Part shown: piece by piece, positions 9,936-19,003 of the stretch
Layout: every line of letters starts with the position of its first letter
Numbering within the stretch: the first letter of the stretch is position 1
From: DATFQI01 sp963816955
Lineage (GTDB): Bacteria; Actinomycetota; Thermoleophilia; Solirubrobacterales; Solirubrobacteraceae
DNA length: 64,000 nt
NCBI GenBank assembly: GCA_963816955.1
Contig: CAWFME010000005.1
Coordinates: 1,302,001 to 1,366,000, forward strand
Reading direction: 5' to 3'
The notes under the pieces: generated by a model
Seen by the model: the letters and a program-made list of their open reading frames with translations, nothing else
What the model was told of the DNA's origin: nothing
Database searches by the model: none
Translations under genes and position numbers: made by a program

Positions 9936-11528
9936 ATGTCCACGCTTGAAAGCTCTCGCGCCGAGGCGGCGTCGGGCGCCCCCTCGATCGCTTCGGTGAT
10001 CGGCGGCGAGGCCCGTACCGACGCGCCCGGCGGCCACCTCACCTCCACCAACCCCGGCAAGCTCGACGACGTCGTCGCCGAGGTCTCGCTCGCCGATGCC
10101 TCCACGTTCGTCGACGCGTGCGCAGCCGCGCGCACGGCCCAGAAGGAGTGGGCGAAGGTCCCCGCCCCCGCCCGCGGGCGCGTGATCGCCCAGGTCGGCC
10201 GCCTCTTCGAGTCCAACAAGGAGGCGCTCTCCCAGCTCGTCACGCGCGAGGTCGGCAAGCCGATCGCCGAGTCGCGCGGCGAGGTGCAGGAGATCATCGA
10301 CACCTGCGACTTCTTCATCGGCGAGGGCCGGCGGCTGTACGGCCAGACCGTGCCGTCGGAGATGCCCGACAAGCAGCTGTTCACGTTCCGCACGCCGGTC
10401 GGCGTGGCCGCGATCATCACCGCGGGCAACTTCCCGGTCGCCGTGCCGGCCTGGTACCTGGTGCCGGCGATCCTGTGCGGCAACGCGGTCGTCTGGAAGC
10501 CGGCCGAGTACTCGCCGGCCCTCGGCGACGCGATGGTGAAGATCTTCCACGCCGGCGGCGTCCCCGGCGGCGTGCTCAACCTCGTCCAGGCCGACGGCGC
10601 GACCACGTTCGCGGGCCTCGAGCAGGCGCTCGAGCAGGGCCTCGTCGACAAGGTCGGCTTCACCGGCTCGAGCGCCGTCGGCTCCAAGATCGGCGAGCTG
10701 ACGGGCCGCCACACGCAGTCGCCGTGCCTGGAGCTCGGCGGCAAGAACCCGATGGTCGTCATGGACGACGCCGACGTCGACCTCGCGGTCGAGGGCGCGC
10801 TGTTCGGCGGCTTCGGCACGGCGGGCCAGCGCTGCACGTCGCTGGGCACGGCGATCGTCCACGAGTCGATCCATGACGAGTTCGTCGCCAAGCTCGACGC
10901 GCGCCTGCGCGAGGCGGCGATCGGCGACCCGACGTCGACCGACGTGCTCTACGGCCCGATGATCCACGAGCGCTTCGCCGAGCGCTTCGAGGACTGGCTC
11001 GGGCTGATCCGCGACCACCACACGGTCTACGGCTCGAGCGCCCGGGGCCGGATCACGGCCGACAACCCGCGCGAGGGCTTCGTCGGCGACCCCGAGGCCG
11101 GGATCTACTACCACCCGACGGTCGTCGACGGCGTGACGCTCGAGGACGACATCTACCGCACGGAGACGTTCGGCCCGATCGTCGGCGTCGCCACGTTCAA
11201 GGACTTCGACGAGGCGATGCAGCTCGCCAACGACCACGGCTACGGGCTGTCCTCGTCGATCTACACGACCTCCGGCACGAACGCGTTCCGCTTTCGCGAG
11301 CGCATCACCGCCGGCATGGTCTCCGTGAACAACTCGACGTCCGGCGCCGAGGCGCACCTGCCGTTCGGCGGCAACGGCAAGTCGGGCAACGGCTCGCGCC
11401 AGTCGGGCATCTGGGTGCTCGACCAGTTCACCCGCTGGCAGTCGATGAACTGGGACTACGCGGGCAAGCTCCAGAAGGCCCAGATGGATCTCGTCGAGGT
11501 CTCCTACGACCCGGAGTTCACCCTGTAG
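9936..11528 (+). CDS. Aldehyde dehydrogenase family protein
   Basis: 530 aa NAD(P)-dependent aldehyde dehydrogenase. Catalytic Glu in CLELGGKNP and catalytic Cys in GTAGQRCTSLG are both present; the Cys context resembles the ALDH7 (semialdehyde dehydrogenase) branch more than classical ALDH1, a family impression only. GFTGSSAVGSKIG is the cofactor-binding turn. TACGGT (9924-9929), extended by TAG, ends 6 bases before the ATG and there is no Shine-Dalgarno, so the mRNA is probably leaderless. The 3' end overlaps the convergent gene by 11 bp. Confidence 0.92.
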   Translation: MSTLESSRAEAASGAPSIASVIGGEARTDAPGGHLTSTNPGKLDDVVAEVSLADASTFVDACAAARTAQKEWAKVPAPARGRVIAQVGRLFESNKEALSQLVTREVGKPIAESRGEVQEIIDTCDFFIGEGRRLYGQTVPSEMPDKQLFTFRTPVGVAAIITAGNFPVAVPAWYLVPAILCGNAVVWKPAEYSPALGDAMVKIFHAGGVPGGVLNLVQADGATTFAGLEQALEQGLVDKVGFTGSSAVGSKIGELTGRHTQSPCLELGGKNPMVVMDDADVDLAVEGALFGGFGTAGQRCTSLGTAIVHESIHDEFVAKLDARLREAAIGDPTSTDVLYGPMIHERFAERFEDWLGLIRDHHTVYGSSARGRITADNPREGFVGDPEAGIYYHPTVVDGVTLEDDIYRTETFGPIVGVATFKDFDEAMQLANDHGYGLSSSIYTTSGTNAFRFRERITAGMVSVNNSTSGAEAHLPFGGNGKSGNGSRQSGIWVLDQFTRWQSMNWDYAGKLQKAQMDLVEVSYDPEFTL

Positions 11529-12582
11529 CGACGAGCTCCGCGGCCTCCGCGCCGCGGAACGGCGCGAGGCGCTCCGCTTCGGCGGCCAGCGCCTCGCGCT
11601 CGCCGCTCGTGAGCGTGCGCAGCGGCTCGAGCTCGACGTGGAGCTTGCGGCCCTTCTTGCGCGGCCGCCACAGCCCGGCGAGCTCGCCGTCGACGAGCGC
11701 CATGCCCGGCCCGCCGAGCGAGATCCAGATCCGCTTGCGCAGCGCCTCGCCGGGCACGAGCACCTCGCGGTCCTTCGCGCTCGCGATCGGGTCGAGGTTC
11801 GGCAGCAGCCGCGCGCCCCGCGGCTCCGGCGCGTGGAGCGCCGCGTCCTCGGCGAGCACCCAGCGGTCGCCGATCTTCGCGAGCTCGCCGGCGCGCGCCA
11901 GCAGCCGCTTCGCGTGCGGGAGCGTGAGGGAGGCCCAGTAGCGGAACAGCAGCGGGGTCGTCGGGCCGTGGACCTGCAGGTAGCGGCGGGCGAGCGCGCC
12001 GCCGGGGTCGTCGACCGGCGGCGCCGGCGGCGGCGGGCCGAAGATCGGCGAGCGGCCGTCGCGGCCGACGATCGCCAGCACGCCGCGGATGCCGGTCGCG
12101 CGCCACAGCGACGGGTGCACGTGGTGCTCGCCGCAGCCCTTGCACCACCAGCGCAGGTCGGCGGGCACGCGCTCGGTCAGCCGGCGGTGGAACTCCGTCT
12201 TGATGTGCGGGCCCTCGGCGAGCACGTCGCGCACCGCCTCGCTCGCCACGTCGAGCGCCTGCAGCGCGGTATGGCGCTCGAGCGGCTTCCACGCGTTGCC
12301 GATCAGGTGCTTCGCCTCGTCCTCGCCGGCCGGCTCGAGCCCGGCGGTGAAGATCGCGAGGTCCCCGAGCGCCACCGCCGTCGCGGCGCCGCGCAGGCTC
12401 GGCACCACGACCAGCTCCTCGAGCGCCTCTGGCCCGACGTCCGCGCGCGCGGCCAGCGCCGCACCGGCGCTGCCCGGCGGCGTGTCCTGCAGGCCCGGGA
12501 AGGCGGCCGTCGCGGCGTCGGCCGCCCGCTCGGTCAGACGATGACGGGCGAGCCGGAACGCGAGCACGCGCTCGCGGGTCAC
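11518..12582 (-). CDS. Winged-helix DNA-binding domain protein (HTH_42/AlkZ-like)
   Basis: 354 aa from the GTG at 12582, which overlaps the upstream TGA as GTGA. The N-terminus has the pattern LAFRLARHRL then GLQDTPPGSA, typical of the HTH_42 (DUF1006) superfamily that includes the DNA glycosylase AlkZ/YcaQ. A central WWCKGCGEHHVHP segment with paired Cys/His could bind zinc. A DNA-repair or crosslink-unhooking role is a family-based guess. It is translationally coupled to the ThDP enzyme upstream, with no obvious functional link. Confidence 0.8.
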   Translation of the reverse strand: MTRERVLAFRLARHRLTERAADAATAAFPGLQDTPPGSAGAALAARADVGPEALEELVVVPSLRGAATAVALGDLAIFTAGLEPAGEDEAKHLIGNAWKPLERHTALQALDVASEAVRDVLAEGPHIKTEFHRRLTERVPADLRWWCKGCGEHHVHPSLWRATGIRGVLAIVGRDGRSPIFGPPPPAPPVDDPGGALARRYLQVHGPTTPLLFRYWASLTLPHAKRLLARAGELAKIGDRWVLAEDAALHAPEPRGARLLPNLDPIASAKDREVLVPGEALRKRIWISLGGPGMALVDGELAGLWRPRKKGRKLHVELEPLRTLTSGEREALAAEAERLAPFRGAEAAELVATG

Positions 12583-14192
12583 TTCCGCCGGCGGTACCAG
12601 TTGGGCGAGGTGTTCGGCGGGGGCACGAGCGGCTCCGGGGTCGCGGCGACGAGCACGCTCGGCTCCTCGTGGTCGACGTGGGCGGCCAGCGCTTCGCCGA
12701 ACTCGTCGTCGAGGCCCTCCACCCGGTGCGCGCGGATCCCGAACGAGCGCGCGAGCGCGACGAAGTCCGGCGTGACCAGGTCGACGCCGTAGCGCTCGGA
12801 GCCCGACACGTCCTGGTCGTAGCGCAGCATCCCGTAGCCGCCGTCGTCGACGATCACGAGCGTCAGCGGGATCTTCTCCTGCGCCACGGTCGCGAGCTCG
12901 CCGGCGGCGTAGAGGAAGCCGCCGTCCCCGGCGACCGCCACGACCGGGCCCTCGCCCGCCAGCGCCGCGCCGAGCGAGGCCGGGAACGCGTAGCCGAGCG
13001 TCCCCCAGCCGAGCGGGATCTGCAGCTTGCGCGGGAGCGCGGGCGTGTGGAAGCCGGCCAGCCAGTAGCCCGGGATGCACATGTCCGCGACCACGATCCC
13101 GTCGTCGGGGACCGCGAAGCGGATCGCGTCGAGGAAGCGCAGGGCGCGCCCGTCGAGCGTCCCGCACGCCAGCGCGCGGACCTCGTGCAGCCGCTGCTCG
13201 AGGCCGCCGGGCGGCTTGGCGGCCGTCTCCAGGACGAGCATCTCGCACGCCTCGGCGGCCGTGCACTCGAGCACGACGTCGGCGCGGTAGTTCTTCGTCG
13301 CGTCGTCAGGGTCGAGGTTCACGGCGAGCATCCGCGGCGGCTGCGGCATCGCGAAGTTCTGCGTCTGCACGCCGTCGAGGTCGGAGCCGACGGCCAGCAC
13401 GAGGTCCGCCTCGTCCCACAGCCGGCCCGCAGGCTCGGCGTGCGGCGGCATCCCGACGAGGCAGGGATGCCGCGGTGGCAGGACGCCGGCGGCGCCGTAC
13501 GTGGTCAGCACGGGCGCGCCGAGGTGGCTCGCGAGCCGGCCGAGCTCCGCACCGGCGTCGACCGCCCCGGAGCCGGCCCAGATCAGCGGGCGTCGCGCCG
13601 CGTCGATCAGCTCCGTCGCCTCGCGCCACGAAGGCATCGAGCTCGCCGGCGCCGGCTCCGGCGCTCCGTCCGGCTCCGCGTCCGCGGAGAGCAGGTCGGT
13701 CGGCACACCGAGGTAGACCGGGCGCTCCGGGGCCGTGGTGGCGGCCTCGATCGCGCGCGCGATGTGCGCACCGACGTCGCCGGCCACCCCGACGGTGAAC
13801 GAGGCCTTGACGACCGGCGCGAACATCGCCGCCTGGTCGGTCGTCTCGTGCAGCACGCCGCGGTAGACGTCCGGGCGCCGCAGGGCGGCCGGGATGTCGG
13901 TGGCGATCACGAGGATCGGCGAGCGCGAGGCCCAGGCCTCGCCGACGGCGCCGAGCGTGTTGGCGGCGCCCGGCCCCGTGGTGACGATCGCGACGCCGAG
14001 CTTGCCGGTGGCGCGCGCGTAGCCGTCGGCCGCGTAGGCGGCGGTCTGCTCGTGGCGGACGCCGACCAGCCGGATCGACGAGCCGCGCAGCGCTTCCCAC
14101 AGCGGCAGGTTGTGGACGCCGGGAAGCCCGAAGGCGACCTCGACGCCGCGCTCCTCGAGCAGCTCGACGATCACTTGGGCGCCGGTGGGCAT
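12579..14192 (-). CDS. Thiamine pyrophosphate-dependent enzyme (acetolactate synthase-like)
   Basis: 537 aa with the three-domain ThDP enzyme layout. The N-terminal domain has VRHEQTAAYAADGYARATG with the catalytic Glu and TTGPGAANTLG; the middle domain binds nucleotide or FAD-like groups; the C-terminal domain has the ThDP motif starting GDGGFLYAAGELA and continuing VIVDDGGYG. Length and motifs fit IlvB-type acetolactate synthase or related decarboxylases/benzaldehyde lyases. No regulatory subunit (ilvN) or ilvC is adjacent, so a catabolic rather than branched-chain role is likely. Confidence 0.85.
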   Translation of the reverse strand: MPTGAQVIVELLEERGVEVAFGLPGVHNLPLWEALRGSSIRLVGVRHEQTAAYAADGYARATGKLGVAIVTTGPGAANTLGAVGEAWASRSPILVIATDIPAALRRPDVYRGVLHETTDQAAMFAPVVKASFTVGVAGDVGAHIARAIEAATTAPERPVYLGVPTDLLSADAEPDGAPEPAPASSMPSWREATELIDAARRPLIWAGSGAVDAGAELGRLASHLGAPVLTTYGAAGVLPPRHPCLVGMPPHAEPAGRLWDEADLVLAVGSDLDGVQTQNFAMPQPPRMLAVNLDPDDATKNYRADVVLECTAAEACEMLVLETAAKPPGGLEQRLHEVRALACGTLDGRALRFLDAIRFAVPDDGIVVADMCIPGYWLAGFHTPALPRKLQIPLGWGTLGYAFPASLGAALAGEGPVVAVAGDGGFLYAAGELATVAQEKIPLTLVIVDDGGYGMLRYDQDVSGSERYGVDLVTPDFVALARSFGIRAHRVEGLDDEFGEALAAHVDHEEPSVLVAATPEPLVPPPNTSPNWYRRRK

Positions 14193-14249
14193 GGCCGGAT
14201 CAAACCACGCCCGGCCACGGGCGGCGGGGCGGGTACCCCGCCGACGGGG

Positions 14250-14414
14250 TCAGCGCGGCGGCTTGCGCTTGGCGCCGCGGGCGGCGAGCTGGCGGCGCGC
14301 CTGATCGATCTTGGCGCGGCCCTTGGGGCTCTGCGCGTAGGCCATGGCCGCGGCGGCCGCACGGCGCCCCTGCGGAGAGCGGGCGAACTTGGCGATTCGG
14401 GTCATCAACGACAT
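14250..14414 (-). CDS. Small basic hypothetical protein
   Basis: 54 aa (MSLMTRIAKFARSPQGRR at the start), rich in Ala, Arg and Lys, with the pattern SPQGRRAAAAAMAYAQSPKGRAK where two SPxGRxx units are spaced by an Ala helix. TATCCT on the minus strand (14422-14427) lies 7 bases before the ATG, matching the leaderless promoter pattern of other genes here. Charge and repeats suggest nucleic-acid or membrane-surface binding, but function is unknown. Confidence 0.65.
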   Translation of the reverse strand: MSLMTRIAKFARSPQGRRAAAAAMAYAQSPKGRAKIDQARRQLAARGAKRKPPR

Positions 14415-14441
14415 CGCCGTCAGGATAGAAGCGCCACAACC

Positions 14442-14472
14442 TTGACACAACTGTGTCAGGGTTCGCTACAAT
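14442..14472 (+). promoter_or_regulatory. MerR-type promoter with 7-2-7 dyad operator
   Basis: TTGACA (14442-14447) and TACAAT (14467-14472) are separated by 19 bp, the over-long spacing typical of MerR-regulated promoters. The perfect dyad TGACACA-AC-TGTGTCA (14443-14458) covers the -35 and the spacer. The ATG of the merR gene is 11 bases after the -10. It probably controls merR and ahcY together, with the MerR protein itself binding the dyad. Confidence 0.75.
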
Positions 14473-14483
14473 CCGCGGCAGAG

Positions 14484-14846
14484 ATGGATGCGCTCACGAT
14501 CCACGAGGCGGCGTCGACGACCGGTTGGTCGCCGCGCATGCTGCGCTACGTGGAGCGCGTGGGGCTCGTCGAGCCCGCCCGCTCCGCGTCCGGCTACCGC
14601 CTCTACGGCCCCGCCGAGCTGCAGCGCCTGCGCACGCTGCGCGAGCTGCTCGCGGAGCACGAGATCGGCCTCTCCGACGTCGCGTTCGCGCGGCGGCTGC
14701 GCGAGGAGGCCGCCCTGCGGCGCGCCACCGAGGCCTGGCTGGAGGCCGAGGCCGAGCGCCCCGACGAGGTGCCCGCCGCGGACTGGCTGCGCTTCGAGCA
14801 GGAGAAGCACGAACGACTGCTCGCCGCGGTCGCCGCCACCCACTGA
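14484..14846 (+). CDS. MerR family transcriptional regulator
   Basis: 120 aa. The N-terminal winged helix (DALTIHEAASTTGWSPRMLR, RYVERVGLVEPARSASGYRLYG) is a clear MerR head, followed by the coiled-coil helix (LRTLRELLAEHEIGLSDVAFA) and a short charged tail without cysteines, so it is not a metal sensor of the classical type. The gene lies 11 bp before ahcY and directly after a MerR-type promoter, so autoregulation and control of ahcY are likely. The ligand is unknown; a methyl-cycle metabolite is an attractive guess. Confidence 0.9.
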   Translation: MDALTIHEAASTTGWSPRMLRYVERVGLVEPARSASGYRLYGPAELQRLRTLRELLAEHEIGLSDVAFARRLREEAALRRATEAWLEAEAERPDEVPAADWLRFEQEKHERLLAAVAATH

Positions 14847-14857
14847 CCAGGAGACCC

Positions 14858-16291
<1,434 letters not shown>

Positions 16292-16298
16292 GTGGAGT

Positions 16299-16366
16299 CC
16301 CCCTGCGGGCATCCGGCCGCAGGTCCGATGTCGGGGCCGGCCATCCATGGCCGTCTATAGAGGGGG
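16299..16366 (+). ncRNA. Candidate structured leader between ahcY and its paralogue
   Basis: In the 81-base spacer, CCCCC (16299-16303) can pair with GGGGG (16362-16366). Inside it are hairpins CCTGCGG/CCGCAGG (16302-16308/16317-16323; it competes with the closing pair for two bases) and CGGCC/GGCCG (16338-16342/16349-16353). The closing pair's right arm is the purine-rich ribosome-binding site just before the GTG at 16373. Such folding could gate translation of the downstream gene. It does not match the known SAH riboswitch as I remember it. Computed by eye only. Confidence 0.35.
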
Positions 16367-16372
16367 TCGGCG

Positions 16373-17608
16373 GTGACCGACATCGCCGACCCCTCGCTCG
16401 CCGAGGCGGGCGCGGCACGCATCGAGTGGGCCGATGCCCAGATGCCCGTGCTGCGCTCGATCGCGGAGCGCTTCGCCGGCGAGCAGCCGCTCGCCGGCGT
16501 GAAGGTCGGCGCCTGCCTGCACGTGACCTCGGAGACCGCGAACCTGGTCCGCACGCTGCGGGCCGGGGGGGCCGAGGTCGCGCTGTGCGCGCCGAACCCG
16601 CTCTCCACGCAGGACGACGTCGCCGCGGCGCTCGCCGCCGACGGGGTGGAGGTGCACGCGATCCACGGCGAGGACATGGACGCCTGGGCCGCTCACGTCG
16701 TCGCGGTGGCCGCCGGCGGCCCGCAGATCACGCTCGACGACGGCGCCGACCTCGTGAGCGCCCTGCATGCGCAGGGCAAGCCTCCGGCCGGCGGCACGGA
16801 GGAGACCACGACCGGGCTCGTCCGGCTGCGCCGGCTGGAGGCCGAGGGCGGGCTGCAGTGCCCGATCATCGCGGTCAACGAGGCGTTCACGGAGCGCGCC
16901 TTCAACGACCGCCACGGCACCGGCCAGTCCGCGATCGACGGCATCGTGCGCGCCACCAACCTGCTGCTCGCCGGCCGCACGCTGGTGGTCATCGGCTACG
17001 GCTGGACGGGCCAGGGGATCGCGCTGCGCGCGAAGGGCCTCGGCGCGCAGGTCGTCATCTGCGAGGTCGACCCGCTGCGCGCGCTCGAGGCGCGCATGGA
17101 CGGCTACGAGGTCATGCCCGCGCTCGAGGCGGCCGAGCGCGGCGACGTGTTCGTCACCGTCACGGGCGCCCAGGACGTGCTCGCCACGGCGCACTTCGAG
17201 CGCATGAAGGACGGCGCCGTGCTCGCCAACGCGGGCCACTTCGACGTCGAGATCGACGTCCGCGGGCTCGCCGCCGCCGCGACCGAGCACCGCGAGGTGC
17301 GCCCGCTCGTGGACCAGTACGTCGTCGGCGGCCGGCGGCTGAACCTGCTCGCCAAGGGCCGCGTCGTGAACCTCTCCGCCGCCGAGGGCCACCCGGCCGC
17401 GGTGATGGACGTCTCGTTCGCGCTGCAGGCGCTGTCGGCCGTGCACCTCGTGAGCTCCGGCGAGCTCGAGCGCCGCGTGCACGCCGTCCCGCTGACGCTC
17501 GAGCGCGAGGTCGCGAGCCTCAAGCTCGACTCGCTGGGCGTCGAGATCGACGAGCTCACGCCCGACCAGGCGAGATATCTCTCCAGCTGGGACCGGCTCG
17601 GCCGGTAG
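16373..17608 (+). CDS. S-adenosylhomocysteine hydrolase-like protein with altered active site
   Basis: 411 aa, GTG start with AGGGGG six bases upstream. It has the SAHH fold: HVTSETANLV, TEETTTGLVRL, an archaeal/Thermotoga-like GTGQSAIDGI and NAD motif GYGWTGQGIALRAKGLGA. However, the catalytic K-x-x-x-D pair is not kept: the segment reads TERAFNDRHG, with Glu174 at the Lys position and Asn178 at the Asp position. The C-terminal Lys-Tyr tail of bacterial AhcY is absent, as in short archaeal forms. It may hydrolyse a different thioether nucleoside, or be a regulatory NAD/adenosine-binding protein. It is not a simple duplicate of ahcY. Confidence 0.8.
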   Translation: MTDIADPSLAEAGAARIEWADAQMPVLRSIAERFAGEQPLAGVKVGACLHVTSETANLVRTLRAGGAEVALCAPNPLSTQDDVAAALAADGVEVHAIHGEDMDAWAAHVVAVAAGGPQITLDDGADLVSALHAQGKPPAGGTEETTTGLVRLRRLEAEGGLQCPIIAVNEAFTERAFNDRHGTGQSAIDGIVRATNLLLAGRTLVVIGYGWTGQGIALRAKGLGAQVVICEVDPLRALEARMDGYEVMPALEAAERGDVFVTVTGAQDVLATAHFERMKDGAVLANAGHFDVEIDVRGLAAAATEHREVRPLVDQYVVGGRRLNLLAKGRVVNLSAAEGHPAAVMDVSFALQALSAVHLVSSGELERRVHAVPLTLEREVASLKLDSLGVEIDELTPDQARYLSSWDRLGR

Positions 17609-17617
17609 GGTCCCGTC

Positions 17618-18991
17618 ATGGGGCTCCTCCACCGCACGGCGCAGATCGCGGAGGAGTACCTCGCCACGCTCGGCGACCGGCGCGTCGGCGCGTCGCTGGG
17701 CTTCGAGGACGTGCTCGCCTCGCTCGACCGGCCGCTGCCGGAGCAGGGCGAGGACGCGGAGGACGTGCTCGACGCGCTCGCGGCGCTCGAGCCCGGCATG
17801 AACGCCACCGCCGGCCCGCGCTTCTTCGGGTTCGTGACCGGCGGCGCGCTGCCGGTCACCGTCGCGGCCGACTGGCTCGTCGCGACCTGGGACGGGCCGC
17901 ACTTCGGGCGGGTGGTCAACCCCGCGGGCGCCGCGGTCGAGGACGTCACGGCGCGCTGGCTGCTCGAGTCGCTCGGCCTGCCGGGGCACGCGAAGGTCGG
18001 CTTCGTCACGGGCGCGACGATGGCGAACCTCGTCGGGCTCGCGGCCGCCCGCCACCGCGTGCTGGCGACCGCCGGCTGGGACGTCGAGGAGCGGGGTCTC
18101 ACCGGCGCGCCGCAGGTGCGCATCCTCGTCGGCGACGAGGTCCACGTGTCGCTGCTGAAGGCCCTGCGGCTGCTCGGCTTCGGCTCGGGCGGCGTGGAGC
18201 GGATCGCGGTCGACGGCAACGGCGCGATGCAGCCGGGGCCGCTCGCCGCCGCGCTGCGCAGCGGCGCCGGCCCGGCGATCGTGTGCGCCCAGGCGGGCAA
18301 CGTCAACACGGGCGCCTGCGATCCGCTGCTGCCGATCGTCGCCGCGGCGCGCGAGGCCGGTGCCTGGGTCCACGTCGACGGCGCGTTCGGCCTGTGGGCC
18401 GCCGCCTCGCCGAAGCTGGCCTCGCTGGTGGCGGGCGCCGACGGCGCCGACTCCTGGGCGCTGGACGCCCACAAGTGGCTCAACGTGCCCTACGACTGCG
18501 GCGTCGCGATCGTCGCCGACGCCGAGGCGCACACGGCCGCGATGTCGGCCACCGCGGACTACCTCGTGGCGAGCGACGACGGGCTGACCAAGACGCCCGA
18601 GATGTCCCGCCGCGGCCGCCAGGTCCCGGTGTACGCGGCGATGCGCCACCTCGGCCGGCGCGGGATCGCCGAGCTGGTCGAGCGCTGCTGCGCGCATGCC
18701 GCACGGCTGGCCGTCGCGATGGAGGGCGTCGAGGGCGCCGAGGTGCTCAACGACGTCGTGCTCAACCAGGTGCTGCTGCGCTTCGACGGCGACGACGACC
18801 GCACGCGCCGCGTGGTCGAGGAGACCGTGCGCAGCGGCGAGGCCTGGCTGGGCGGGACCGTGTGGCACGGCGTCCACGCGGCCCGCGTGGCGTTCTCGAA
18901 CTGGTCGACGGCCGACCGGGACGTGGACCGGCTCGCGGCGGCGCTGGAGGCGGCGCTGGACGCCGCGCGCGCCGGGTCGCCCGTTCGCTAG
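17618..18991 (+). CDS. PLP-dependent group II decarboxylase
   Basis: 457 aa pyridoxal-phosphate enzyme of the glutamate/aromatic amino-acid decarboxylase superfamily. GFVTGATMANLVGLAAARH binds the phosphate, HVDGAFGLWAA contains the PLP-ring Asp, and WALDAHKWLNVPYDCG contains the Schiff-base Lys. Substrate not predictable; aspartate, glutamate, tyrosine or tryptophan-type are possible, or an aldolase-like activity. TAGGGT (17606-17611) overlaps the upstream stop codon and ends 6 bases before the ATG, so it has its own leaderless promoter inside the cluster. Confidence 0.85.
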   Translation: MGLLHRTAQIAEEYLATLGDRRVGASLGFEDVLASLDRPLPEQGEDAEDVLDALAALEPGMNATAGPRFFGFVTGGALPVTVAADWLVATWDGPHFGRVVNPAGAAVEDVTARWLLESLGLPGHAKVGFVTGATMANLVGLAAARHRVLATAGWDVEERGLTGAPQVRILVGDEVHVSLLKALRLLGFGSGGVERIAVDGNGAMQPGPLAAALRSGAGPAIVCAQAGNVNTGACDPLLPIVAAAREAGAWVHVDGAFGLWAAASPKLASLVAGADGADSWALDAHKWLNVPYDCGVAIVADAEAHTAAMSATADYLVASDDGLTKTPEMSRRGRQVPVYAAMRHLGRRGIAELVERCCAHAARLAVAMEGVEGAEVLNDVVLNQVLLRFDGDDDRTRRVVEETVRSGEAWLGGTVWHGVHAARVAFSNWSTADRDVDRLAAALEAALDAARAGSPVR

Positions 18992-19003
18992 CGTGGCGGC
19001 GCG

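Noticed and set aside
16292..16372. Classical SAH riboswitch
   Set aside because: The conserved SAH-riboswitch core as I know it is not visible, and the element follows rather than precedes ahcY; kept only as an unclassified structured-leader candidate.
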